This document shows positions 1-6,787 of a stretch of 9,037 bases of DNA, in pieces. Every line of letters starts with the position of its first letter. Positions within the stretch are counted from its first letter, which is position 1. A model generated the notes under the pieces. It was given only the letters and a program-made list of their open reading frames with translations, searched no databases and was not told where the DNA came from. The translations under genes and the position numbers were made by a program. This stretch comes from Bacteroidota bacterium (GTDB lineage: Bacteria; Bacteroidota; Bacteroidia; Flavobacteriales_F; PHOS-HE28). The stretch spans positions 1-9,037 of the forward strand of contig JAEZCB010000271.1 of assembly GCA_023412755.1 (NCBI GenBank). The letters run 5' to 3'.

Positions 1-320
1 AAGATGATCTCCCAGCTCTGCTGGCCTGGAACCGTGAAAAGCGAATACTTGCCGGCAGCCAGATCCTTCCCTTCGATCTTCACCGGACCACTGAATTCGA
101 TGATCGTGTTGAGGTTCGCACCTGTGCGCCACACCTTGTCATAGGGCACCAGTCCGCCGAAGATCTCGCGGCCCTTCATGCTGGGGCGGGAATATTCTAC
201 GCTGATGTTGGTAAGCCCCACCACCTGCTCCACCTTTCCGAAAGGCGACGGTTTGGGAAGGTCCTGGGCATTGATGGTCAAGGCCGACAGCATAAGTGCC
301 GGGATCAAAAGATTCTTCAT
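1..320 (-). CDS. DUF2911 domain protein, secreted, C-terminus cut by window edge
   Basis: Only the first 106 codons are present; the rest lies beyond base 1. Residues 1-19 form a lipophilic signal peptide (MKNLLIPALMLSALTINAQ) with likely cleavage near Ala18-Gln19, so the product is exported across the inner membrane. The mature part carries the conserved opening of the DUF2911 family: a VEQ-VGLT-I-VEYSRPS-KGR-IFG-LVPY-KVWRTGAN pattern at about residues 30-69, then a K-L-AGKYSLFT-PG stretch at 85-99. The family is common in Bacteroidota. Its biochemical role is not established, and I infer none. An in-frame ATG two codons upstream (base 326) is an alternative start. There is no clear Shine-Dalgarno site and the leader is A-rich. 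The gene follows clpX on the same strand, but a strong terminator at 549-576 separates them, so it probably has its own promoter in 321-548. The family call is secure from motif memory. Confidence 0.88.
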   Translation of the reverse strand, partial: MKNLLIPALMLSALTINAQDLPKPSPFGKVEQVVGLTNISVEYSRPSMKGREIFGGLVPYDKVWRTGANLNTIIEFSGPVKIEGKDLAAGKYSLFTVPGQQSWEII

Positions 321-548
321 GATCATTGGTTTTGGTTCGATGGCTATGGCCGCGACGGCCGGAAGGGGCGAAATTAACCCATCTGGACGGGATGGTTTCC
401 CGGGAATCAATTCTTTCATGTTGAAAGGGGCGCGAGCAGAGCAACCAGACGGTACGATCCCGAACCAAGGCTTTGTATGGCAGGTGGAGATCCTGCGAAG
501 CGGGTCCAGGATACAACTTCCACCTTTGGACCTATACAAGATCCAATG
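321..548. other. Intergenic region, presumed promoter region of the DUF2911 gene
   Basis: This stretch lies between the clpX terminator and the DUF2911 start and carries no convincing gene. On the minus strand, bases 376-369 read TAATTTCG, one mismatch from the Bacteroidota -7 box TAnnTTTG and about 49 bases before the ATG. I see no -33 TTG at a suitable distance, so it is only a weak candidate. Short inverted repeats are present: GGCCG-CGA-CGGCC at 347-359 and the palindrome TTCCCGGGAA at 397-406. Neither is followed by a T-run. Confidence 0.4.
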
Positions 549-576
549 AAAAGCGCCGGCCCCTTGGGACCGGCGC
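549..576 (-). terminator. Intrinsic terminator downstream of clpX
   Basis: On the minus strand, bases 576-553 form a hairpin: GCGCCGGTCC pairs with GGGCCGGCGC around a CAAG loop (10 pairs including one T-G wobble). A TTTT run follows at 552-549. It starts 21 bases after the clpX stop codon, the expected place for the end of the clp transcript, and it separates that transcript from the DUF2911 gene. Confidence 0.85.
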
Positions 577-597
577 ATGGTTCGGGGTATCTCTGTT

Positions 598-1839
598 CTA
601 GGCCACTTTCAAGTTGCTCAACCGCGAACGCTCGAACTTCTCGCGCGCATAGCTCAAGGTGACCCGCAATTCCGTCTGGCGGTCGCTGGAGCTTGGGATC
701 TCATACATGGCATCGGTCATGATCGCCTCACAGATGCTGCGCAGGCCGCGGGCACCAAGCTTGTAATCCAACGCTTTCTCCACAATGAAGTCAAGGACCT
801 TCTTGTCGAATGTGAGCTTCACCTTGTCCATCTCGAACAGCTTCACGTATTGCTTGATCAGCGCGTTCTTCGGTTCGGTAAGGATGCGGCGGAGGCTTTC
901 GCGGTCCAGGGGATCGAGATAGGTGAGCACGGGGAAGCGGCCGATCAATTCCGGGATGAGGCCATAGCTGCGCAGATCGGTGGGGCTTACGAATTGCAGG
1001 ATGTTCTCATCGGTAAAGCGCCCACTTTCCTTGCTGGCACTGAAACCCAGAGCGCTGGTCTTCACGCGGCGGGCGATGATCTTCTGGATGCCATCGAACG
1101 CACCACCGCAGATGAAGAGGATGTTCTTGGTGTCCACTTGGATCAGCTTCTGCTCAGGGTGTTTGCGCCCACCTTGCGGCGGCACACTCACGGTGCTGCC
1201 CTCCAGCAGCTTCAGCAATGCCTGTTGTACGCCTTCGCCGCTCACATCACGTGTGATGCTGGGTGTATCGCTCTTACGGCTGATCTTGTCTATCTCGTCG
1301 ATGAAGACAATGCCACGTTCGGCCTTGCTCACATCATAATCCGCGGCCTGGAGCAGACGGCTAAGTATGCTTTCCACATCCTCGCCTACATAACCAGCTT
1401 CGGTGAGCACGGTGGCATCCGCGATCGCGAAAGGAACGTTCAGCATGCGCGCGATCGTCTTCGCGAGCAAGGTCTTTCCGCTACCCGTTTCTCCCACGAG
1501 GATGATGTTGCTCTTTTCTATCTCCACATCATCGTTGGTGGCCACCGGCTTTTGCAACAGGCGTTTGTAATGGTTGTATACCGCCACGCTCAGCACCTTC
1601 TTCGCATCATCCTGCCCAATGACATATTCGTCCAGGAAACGTTTGATATCCGCCGGCCGTTGCAGGATGAGATTTCCCTCCATCTCTGAACGGGAGCGCT
1701 GGCTGAGTTCCTCGGAGATGATGTTCTGCGCCTGGGAAATGCAGCTATCGCAAATATGGCCGGTGATGCCGGCGATCAGGACATTGGTGTCCTGCTTATC
1801 GCGACCGCAGAACGAACACTTGATCTCTTTCTTCTCCAT
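598..1839 (-). CDS. clpX: ClpX, ATP-dependent unfoldase subunit of the ClpXP protease
   Basis: The 413-residue AAA+ protein recognises tagged substrates, unfolds them with ATP and threads them into ClpP in the cytoplasm. The N-terminal zinc-binding domain has Cys8, Cys11, Cys30 and Cys33. The AAA+ core shows Walker A GETGSGKT (116-123), the GYVG pore loop (149-152), Walker B with Asp181-Glu182 (VFIDEID), the RKH pore-2 loop (225-227), an ELIGR arginine-finger region (297-301) and sensor 2 GARGLRS (362-368). The ClpP-docking loop reads LGF (264-266) where the E. coli protein has IGF. Length matches the family, and the ATG at 1839 puts the zinc finger at the usual distance from the N-terminus. 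The gene follows clpP after 102 bases that contain a hairpin, so it may be read both from the clpP transcript and from an internal promoter. The terminator at 549-576 ends it. Confidence 0.98.
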   Translation of the reverse strand: MEKKEIKCSFCGRDKQDTNVLIAGITGHICDSCISQAQNIISEELSQRSRSEMEGNLILQRPADIKRFLDEYVIGQDDAKKVLSVAVYNHYKRLLQKPVATNDDVEIEKSNIILVGETGSGKTLLAKTIARMLNVPFAIADATVLTEAGYVGEDVESILSRLLQAADYDVSKAERGIVFIDEIDKISRKSDTPSITRDVSGEGVQQALLKLLEGSTVSVPPQGGRKHPEQKLIQVDTKNILFICGGAFDGIQKIIARRVKTSALGFSASKESGRFTDENILQFVSPTDLRSYGLIPELIGRFPVLTYLDPLDRESLRRILTEPKNALIKQYVKLFEMDKVKLTFDKKVLDFIVEKALDYKLGARGLRSICEAIMTDAMYEIPSSSDRQTELRVTLSYAREKFERSRLSNLKVA

Positions 1840-1890
1840 GGACTCTCAGCGTTGGGGGAATACCCGTGGCAAGGTGCTGCAAGATACGGA

Positions 1891-1921
1891 GAAGGCCGGG
1901 AGGAAGTTCCACCCGGCCTTC
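1891..1921 (-). other. Long hairpin in the clpP-clpX spacer (terminator/attenuator or processing site)
   Basis: On the minus strand GAAGGCCGGG (1921-1912) pairs perfectly with CCCGGCCTTC (1900-1891). Inside this ten-pair stem, after a T-T mismatch, GGA pairs with TCC around an ACT loop. The hairpin begins 20 bases after the clpP stop codon and ends 51 bases before the clpX start. No T-run follows (next bases TCCGTATC), so it is not a textbook terminator. It could partly end transcription after clpP, protect the clpP mRNA end, or be a short palindromic repeat. Confidence 0.6.
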
Positions 1922-1941
1922 ACATTCATACCCTATCAGGC

Positions 1942-2604
1942 TTATTTATGCTTCACGAGCAACTCGTCGATCATGCCATAGGCCTTGGCTTCTTCGGCGA
2001 TCATCCAATAATCGCGATCGCCATCCTTCTCCACTTTTTCAACGCTCTGGCCGCTGTGTGATGCGATGATCTCATATAGCTCCTTCTTCAGCTTGAGGAT
2101 CTCCCTGGCGGTGATCTCTATGTCGCTGGCCTGGCCTTCCGCACCACCCATTGGTTGATGGATCATCACGCGGGCATGTTTCAACGCGCTGCGCTTGCCC
2201 TTGGCACCGGCACAAAGCAACACCGCGCCCATGGAGGCCGCCATACCCGTGCAGATGGTGGCCACATCCGGGTTGATGTACTGCATGGTGTCATAGATGC
2301 CGAGACCGGCATATACCCCACCGCCGGGGCTGTTGAGGTAGATCTGTATGTCCTTGCGGGAGTCGGCGCTTTCCAGGAAGAGTAATTGTGCCTGGATGAT
2401 GTTGGCCACCTGATCGTTGATCGCGGTGCCAAGGAAGATGATGCGGTCCATCATCAGGCGGCTGAATACGTCCATTTGTGCGACGTTCAGCTGGCGTTCC
2501 TCGATGATGTATGGCGTCACCGAGGCATTCACGTAGCTGTGCAGCGTGTTGCTGCTGATGCCGCGGTGCTTCACGGCGTACTTGTAAAATTCGTCCTGGA
2601 ACAT
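1942..2604 (-). CDS. clpP: ClpP, serine peptidase subunit of the Clp protease
   Basis: This 220-residue protein forms the double-heptamer proteolytic chamber that degrades polypeptides delivered by ClpX and, where present, ClpA/C. The catalytic triad is visible with the family's exact spacing: Ser124 in GMAASMG (120-126), His149 in MIHQP (147-151) and Asp198 in GDRDYW (195-200). The 25- and 49-residue intervals equal those of E. coli ClpP (Ser111, His136, Asp185, precursor numbering). The oligomer-core motifs NSPGGG (91-96) and TGMAAS are intact. The N-terminus is about 13 residues longer than the E. coli precursor, so a propeptide may be removed. The gene lies 44 bases after tig on the same strand, which supports one tig-clpP-clpX transcript. 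The leader lacks a clear Shine-Dalgarno site, as is common in Bacteroidota. Confidence 0.98.
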   Translation of the reverse strand: MFQDEFYKYAVKHRGISSNTLHSYVNASVTPYIIEERQLNVAQMDVFSRLMMDRIIFLGTAINDQVANIIQAQLLFLESADSRKDIQIYLNSPGGGVYAGLGIYDTMQYINPDVATICTGMAASMGAVLLCAGAKGKRSALKHARVMIHQPMGGAEGQASDIEITAREILKLKKELYEIIASHSGQSVEKVEKDGDRDYWMIAEEAKAYGMIDELLVKHK

Positions 2605-2648
2605 CAGTTGTTTCTAAGTTGTTGAAAGCCTGCCGGGAAGGCGGTGGT

Positions 2649-4004
2649 TCATGCCGAGCGGGCCAAGTTTACGAACTCATCGTAGCTCATCCGTTCTTCC
2701 GGCGGGCTCAGCAGGGTCTTGAAGTGTACGGTGAGTTTCTGTTCCACAATGGCGTTGCGGATCCGGCCAAGTTGTTCACGATCACCCAGGATCCTCGCTG
2801 CCATTTGCTGCAACTCTTGTTCCTCCGGTTCGAACATGCCATACTGGCGGTATTGGTCGCTCACGTAGCGCTTGGCGAAATCATTCATCTCCTCCCCCTT
2901 CGCCTCCAGACCAAATTTCTCGATCACGCGATCCTCCACGAGCTGGCGCTTCAACCCATCGGCATACTGCGCATATCCTTCCTCCACCTGCTCTGGCGTT
3001 ATGGGTTCGCGGCTCGTCTCCTGTATCCACCGCTTGAGGAAGCTGTCCGGAAGCTGGAATTGAACATTCTCCAGCAACTTTTTCATGACAAGCCGTTTGT
3101 AGATCCTGTCACTATCCCGGCGGAACATGTTCTCAAGGCCTTCACGCACCTTGCTCCGGAAATCGTCCTCGTCGATCACCGCACCCACGCCATAGACACG
3201 GGCGAAAAGATCCGGACCGAGTTCCACCGGTACCATCCGCTTGATCTCGGCGATCCGGAAGAGGAAGTTCCCCTCCAGATGATGTACAGCCTCGTGGTCC
3301 ACTCCAAGCATACGTGCCAGGTCTTCATGATCGCGGCTCACCTTGTGCGGATCCACCACCATTTCATCACCGACCTGTTTGCCCACAAGGGTCTGGCGCG
3401 TTTCCTCATCCGGGATGAACTCCAGGCTCATGGTGGAGCGGTTCATGATGCCACCTTCCTTGATCGAGCCATCAGGGTTCAGCTCGATCATATCGCCGAG
3501 CAGCATATCCTTTTCCTCACTCCTATCAGCATCCTCCACTTTCCCGAACCGCCGCTGCATGTCGGTGATCTCCCGCTGCACCAGATCATCAGAGATCTCC
3601 ACCACCGGGTATTTCACGCCCAGCTTCTCGTCCAGTTCGATATCGAATTGCGGAGCCATGCCCAGTTCATATGCGAACTGGAACTCGCCTGGTTCGTCCC
3701 AGTTGTTGCCATCGGAATTCTCATTCTTTGGCAACGGCTGGCCCAGCACCCGGATCTGGTTCTCCTGTAAATAACCACGAAGGCTTTCATCGATGAGTCT
3801 TTCCACCTCATTCACCAACACGGCCTTGCCGACACGCTTCTTGATCAATGTCATGGGCACCTGGCCAGGCCGGAACCCGGGCAGGACGGCGTTGCGACGC
3901 TGTTCCTTCAGCGCCTTCTCCACTCCAGGGTTATAATCCTCCGGCGTGAGTTTCACTTTGAGGGTCGCGGTGAGTGTACCGGTCTCTTCGCGTTCGATCT
4001 GCAT
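2649..4004 (-). CDS. tig: Trigger factor, ribosome-associated folding chaperone
   Basis: The 451-residue protein binds at the ribosomal exit tunnel through L23 and shields emerging chains. The ribosome-docking signature GFRPGQVP lies at 43-50, the position of the Phe-Arg-Lys motif in E. coli. An N-terminal docking domain (about 1-120) leads into a middle region at the place of the FKBP-like PPIase domain, and a highly charged helical C-terminal region (about 250-451) follows. I do not recognise a well-conserved PPIase active site, and PPIase activity should not be assumed. I chose the ATG at 4004 because it gives the normal family N-terminus (MQIEREETG). A longer in-frame start at 4067 would run through the tRNA-Leu gene. 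The gene begins 36 bases after that tRNA and precedes clpP and clpX, the classical tig-clpP-clpX order. Confidence 0.97.
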   Translation of the reverse strand: MQIEREETGTLTATLKVKLTPEDYNPGVEKALKEQRRNAVLPGFRPGQVPMTLIKKRVGKAVLVNEVERLIDESLRGYLQENQIRVLGQPLPKNENSDGNNWDEPGEFQFAYELGMAPQFDIELDEKLGVKYPVVEISDDLVQREITDMQRRFGKVEDADRSEEKDMLLGDMIELNPDGSIKEGGIMNRSTMSLEFIPDEETRQTLVGKQVGDEMVVDPHKVSRDHEDLARMLGVDHEAVHHLEGNFLFRIAEIKRMVPVELGPDLFARVYGVGAVIDEDDFRSKVREGLENMFRRDSDRIYKRLVMKKLLENVQFQLPDSFLKRWIQETSREPITPEQVEEGYAQYADGLKRQLVEDRVIEKFGLEAKGEEMNDFAKRYVSDQYRQYGMFEPEEQELQQMAARILGDREQLGRIRNAIVEQKLTVHFKTLLSPPEERMSYDEFVNLARSA

Positions 4005-4040
4005 CGTTGAATTTCTTGTGCGCAAAGCGCCTTTAAGTAG

Positions 4041-4122
4041 TACGGACGGGGGGACTCGAACCCCCACACCTTGCGGTACCAGATCCTAAGTCTGGCGCGT
4101 CTACCAATTCCGCCACGTCCGT
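4041..4122 (-). tRNA. tRNA-Leu, anticodon UAG
   Basis: A complete class II tRNA folds from the minus strand. The acceptor stem is ACGGACG with CGTCCGT, the D arm is GCG...CGC, and the anticodon stem CCAGA/TCTGG encloses loop CTTAGGA (anticodon at 4088-4086). The long variable arm is typical of leucine tRNAs, the T arm is GGGGG-TTCGAGT-CCCCC and the discriminator base is A. The length is 82 bases and the 3' CCA is not encoded, so it must be added after transcription. It decodes CUN leucine codons, with UAG reading CUA and CUG best. It sits 36 bases upstream of tig on the same strand and has its own promoter box at 4133-4140. Confidence 0.97.
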
Positions 4123-4132
4123 AAAAGGGGTG

Positions 4133-4140
4133 CAAAGGTA
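4133..4140 (-). promoter_or_regulatory. Bacteroidota -7 promoter box for tRNA-Leu (and perhaps tig-clpPX)
   Basis: Read on the minus strand, these bases are TACCTTTG, a perfect match to the Bacteroidota primary-sigma -7 consensus TAnnTTTG. The box ends 10 bases before the mature tRNA 5' end, leaving a few bases of leader. No convincing -33 TTG lies 17-23 bases further upstream; only its surroundings (TTCAAAAG) are AT-richer. Confidence 0.7.
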
Positions 4141-4240
4141 ATGAGGCCGGAGATCAGGATTGGTCTTTTGAACATCGACATGGCCTTCCCGTCCAACCCT
4201 GAATGGTACACGGAGATGCCATTCCGGTCCCAGTGCCTGA
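4141..4240. other. Spacer between oxidoreductase stop and tRNA promoter, with a weak hairpin
   Basis: GAATGG (4201-4206) and CCATTC (4219-4224) are complementary and the stem can extend by two pairs, giving about 8 pairs with an 8-base loop downstream of the oxidoreductase gene. No T-run follows on the minus strand, so terminator function is uncertain. A short plus-strand frame (4141-4254) crosses this stretch and is treated as probable chance. Confidence 0.35.
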
Positions 4241-6529
4241 CTACCGCAGCCTAAGCCTCACCACCACATTCTTGCTCGCCGGGGTCCCGCTCTTCTCTGC
4301 CTTCAGGCCGAGTGGCACCAACACGTTCGCTTCAGGGAAATAGGTGGCCACGCAGCCACGGGCGATGTCATATGGCACCACGAAGAAATCCTCCGCCACG
4401 CGTTCGCGATCGTAATTGCTCACCAGATCCACCCGGTGCGGCTCCTTGAGCCCTGCGGATCTCATGTCATCCCGGTTCATCAGCACCACGCGGCGCTCGC
4501 CGTGGATGCCGCGGTAGCGATCGTCGAGACCATATATGGTGGTATTGAACTGGTCGTGTGTGCGTATGGTCATCATCATGTACTCGCCCTCCTTCACCGT
4601 CCACTGCGGCGCGGGATCCACACGGAACTGTGCCTTGCCAGTGGGTGTGGTGAAGCGGCCTTCGCGCGGGCCGTTCGGCAGGTAAAAGCCATCCGGTTTT
4701 CGTACACGCTCATTGTAACGATCGAAACCGGGGATGACCGCCTCGATCTCACTACGGATCAGATCGTAGTTCTTCACGAAGTCCAGCCAGGGCAGTTTCG
4801 ACCCTTGGCCAAAGGTGGCCGAGGCCAAACCACATACGATCGCGACCTCACTCTTCAGGTGTGGCGCTGCAGGCTCGTGCGTGCCTTGACTGCGGCTCAC
4901 TACGCCCATACTGTTCTCCACCGTCACGAACTGCGGCTTTCCGTTCTGGATGTCGCGCTCGCTGCGGCCGAGGCAGGGCAGTATGATCGCCTCCTCACCG
5001 GTGATCACGTGGCTGCGATTCAGCTTGGTACTCACCTGCACGGTAAGGTCGCAATTCATCAAGGCCTTCGCCGTCTCTTCACTGTCCGGAGTGGCGCTGA
5101 TGAAGTTACCGCCAAGGGCGAAGAACACTTTCGCTCTTCCATCACGCATCGCCTCGATCGCATCCACTGTATCGAAACCATGTGCGCGAGGCGCCGAAAA
5201 ACCATATCGCTTATCAAGTGCTGCAAGCAAAGGTTCCGCCGGTTTCTCATAAATGCCGACCGTACGATCGCCCTGCACATTGCTGTGGCCGCGCACCGGA
5301 CATGCACCCGCACCGGGTTTGCCGAAGGCACCGCGCAATAGCAACAGGTTCACGATCGCGTGGATGTTCGCCACGGCATGCACATGCTGCGTAAGGCCCA
5401 TGGCCCAACAGATGATGATCCGATCAGTGGAAGCTATGGCATCCGCGAGATACTGCAGATCATCCATGGGAACACCGCTGATCGCTGCCATGGCCTGTAC
5501 ATCCACATTGCGCAGATCGGCGATCAATCGATCGAAGCCTTCGGTCTTTTCATTGATGAATGATCGATCGAAAACGGAGCCCCTTTTCGCATCCTCCCTG
5601 TCGAGCAGAATACGCATCACACCCTTCAACAGGGCCACGTCCATGCTGATACGCACGGGAATGTGCCGCTCCGAAAGCCGGACACCACCGCTAAGCACGG
5701 CACCGGGGTGCTGCGGGTTGATGAACTGCGCCGTACCCGCCTCGGGCATCGGATTGATCTCGATGATCCTGCCTCCGTTCGCGCGGCATTTTTCCAATGC
5801 GGAAAGCATGCGCGGGTGGTTGGTGCCGGGGTTCTGGCCGATCACGAGTATCAGCTTCGCCACGTGGATGTCTTCCAGTGTTACCGTGCCCTTTCCGATC
5901 CCGATCGTGGCGCCGAGGCCAACACCCGAACTCTCGTGGCACATGTTGCTGCAATCGGGCAGGTTGTTGGTGCCGTACATGCGCACGAAGAGCTGATATA
6001 GATAAGCCGCTTCGTTACTGGCGCGGCCACTGGTGTAGAAGATCGCTTCGTTCGGTGAAGCGAGTGCATTCAGTTTCGCGGCGATCACTGCGATCGCTTC
6101 CTGCCAGGAGATCGGCTCATAATGGCTGCTGCCTTTGCGCAGGATGAACGGCTCCGTGAGCCTACCCGCCTTCCCCAATTCGAAGTCGCTCCATTCACTG
6201 AGTTGCTCCACGCTGTGCTGCGTGAAGAATTCCCGATCAACTCGTTTGGTGGTGGCCTCTTCAGCAATGGCCTTAACGCCGTTCTCGCAATACTCACCAA
6301 GGCGGCTGCGGTCCTCGGGATCCGGCCAGGCGCAACCGGGGCAGTCGAAGCCACCCTTCTGGTTCATGCGGCTCAGGATCTTGATGCCGTCGATTACACC
6401 GGTCTCCTCGCGCAGATGTGCAATGGAGGAAACGAGTGCAGGGATGCCTGCCGCATTCTTTTTGCGCGGCCCAAGTTTGAGGCCGGTGTGTCTGGCGGGC
6501 GGGATTAGCTTGAGACGGCGCGGGTTCAT
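4241..6529 (-). CDS. FdhF/YdeP-family molybdopterin oxidoreductase, alpha subunit-like
   Basis: The 762-residue protein belongs to the DMSO-reductase superfamily and matches the YdeP branch (TIGR01701-type) over its full length; E. coli YdeP has 759 residues. Visible signatures are FDCPGCAWPDP (61-71) with a third cysteine in EYCENG (79-84), YTSGRASNEAAYLYQLF (165-181), DCSNMCHESSGVGLG (192-206), GQNPGTNHPRM (231-241), GKPGAGACPVRGHSNVQGDR (403-422), TKLNRSH (501-507) and HDQFNTTIYGLDDRYRG (658-674). Cys197 followed by His198 aligns with the SeCys-His pair of FdhF, so Cys197 is the likely Mo/W ligand. Cys63, Cys66 and Cys81 could bind an Fe-S cluster. The family is called formate-dehydrogenase-like, but the substrate is unproven; E. 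coli ydeP is linked to acid resistance. No twin-arginine signal is seen, so it should be cytoplasmic. No redox partner subunit is nearby. fdhD lies two genes upstream. Confidence 0.93.
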   Translation of the reverse strand: MNPRRLKLIPPARHTGLKLGPRKKNAAGIPALVSSIAHLREETGVIDGIKILSRMNQKGGFDCPGCAWPDPEDRSRLGEYCENGVKAIAEEATTKRVDREFFTQHSVEQLSEWSDFELGKAGRLTEPFILRKGSSHYEPISWQEAIAVIAAKLNALASPNEAIFYTSGRASNEAAYLYQLFVRMYGTNNLPDCSNMCHESSGVGLGATIGIGKGTVTLEDIHVAKLILVIGQNPGTNHPRMLSALEKCRANGGRIIEINPMPEAGTAQFINPQHPGAVLSGGVRLSERHIPVRISMDVALLKGVMRILLDREDAKRGSVFDRSFINEKTEGFDRLIADLRNVDVQAMAAISGVPMDDLQYLADAIASTDRIIICWAMGLTQHVHAVANIHAIVNLLLLRGAFGKPGAGACPVRGHSNVQGDRTVGIYEKPAEPLLAALDKRYGFSAPRAHGFDTVDAIEAMRDGRAKVFFALGGNFISATPDSEETAKALMNCDLTVQVSTKLNRSHVITGEEAIILPCLGRSERDIQNGKPQFVTVENSMGVVSRSQGTHEPAAPHLKSEVAIVCGLASATFGQGSKLPWLDFVKNYDLIRSEIEAVIPGFDRYNERVRKPDGFYLPNGPREGRFTTPTGKAQFRVDPAPQWTVKEGEYMMMTIRTHDQFNTTIYGLDDRYRGIHGERRVVLMNRDDMRSAGLKEPHRVDLVSNYDRERVAEDFFVVPYDIARGCVATYFPEANVLVPLGLKAEKSGTPASKNVVVRLRLR

Positions 6530-6671
6530 TGCGGTACCACAAAGTTCGGAAGTAAAACTCGGTGACCATGCGAGATCATACTCTCAACGGTGACATCAAT
6601 CTGGCTCCGGAGCCTGCGTGAGCGTCCAGTAGTACTGTGGGAGAAGCGGCACCCCGCAGCCTCTCACCTCA

Positions 6672-6690
6672 CCCTCTCCTTTGGAGAGGG
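6672..6690. repeat. Perfect CT/GA-rich palindrome, REP-like
   Basis: CCCTCTCC (6672-6679) and GGAGAGGG (6683-6690) pair perfectly around TTT. It is preceded by CTCTCACCTCA and followed by GAGCGAAG. CCCTCTCC/GGAGAGGG hairpins with such flanks are familiar as dispersed intergenic palindromes in many bacterial genomes. Whether this one is repeated cannot be seen in a single window, and no second copy occurs here. Confidence 0.5.
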
Positions 6691-6738
6691 AGCGAAGCTT
6701 ACGAGAGCAAATGGCGAGGAGTTTAGCAGATAGCGCGA

Positions 6739-6775
6739 CCCTTGTTCGGCCGGAGGGACGACAGCCGATCAAGGG
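6739..6775 (-). other. Imperfect 12-pair hairpin after the YCII gene
   Basis: Bases 6739-6750 (CCCTTGTTCGGC) pair with 6764-6775 (GCCGATCAAGGG) with a single T-T mismatch, leaving a 13-base loop. On the minus strand it begins 12 bases after the YCII stop codon, a normal position for a transcript end. The following bases (TCGCGC) are not a T-run, so a standard intrinsic terminator is not supported. An mRNA-stabilising stem or part of a larger folded element with the palindrome at 6672-6690 is possible. Confidence 0.5.
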
Positions 6776-6787
6776 GCACGCCGAATG

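Larger units (their letters stand above)
6530..6787. other. Structured gap between YCII gene and oxidoreductase gene
   Basis: These 258 bases hold no convincing gene. The part near the YCII stop carries the hairpin at 6739-6775 and the palindrome at 6672-6690, described separately. The part next to the oxidoreductase start carries a perfect 12-base palindrome, GGCTCCGGAGCC (6603-6614). It also has a weak -7-like box on the minus strand (GAACTTTG, 6547-6540) that is one mismatch from TAnnTTTG but has no -33 element. The oxidoreductase promoter is presumably here. Confidence 0.5.

Noticed and set aside
577..1689. Long plus-strand open frame (370 codons) opposite clpX
   Set aside because: It lies wholly antisense to a fully recognised clpX, has no family motifs, and is explained by the codon use of the real gene.
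2619..3770. Long plus-strand open frame (383 codons) opposite tig
   Set aside because: Antisense to trigger factor, rich in His/Leu as expected for a reverse-frame shadow, with no recognisable domain.
4005..4067. N-terminal extension of trigger factor to an upstream start
   Set aside because: The extra 21 codons run through the tRNA-Leu gene and are absent from the family.
4436..5341. Plus-strand frame (301 codons) opposite the oxidoreductase
   Set aside because: The minus-strand protein matches YdeP-type enzymes throughout this interval, so this is a shadow.
6603..6614. Perfect palindrome GGCTCCGGAGCC upstream of the oxidoreductase gene
   Set aside because: A 12-base palindrome is expected about twice by chance in a window this size, and nothing else supports an operator.
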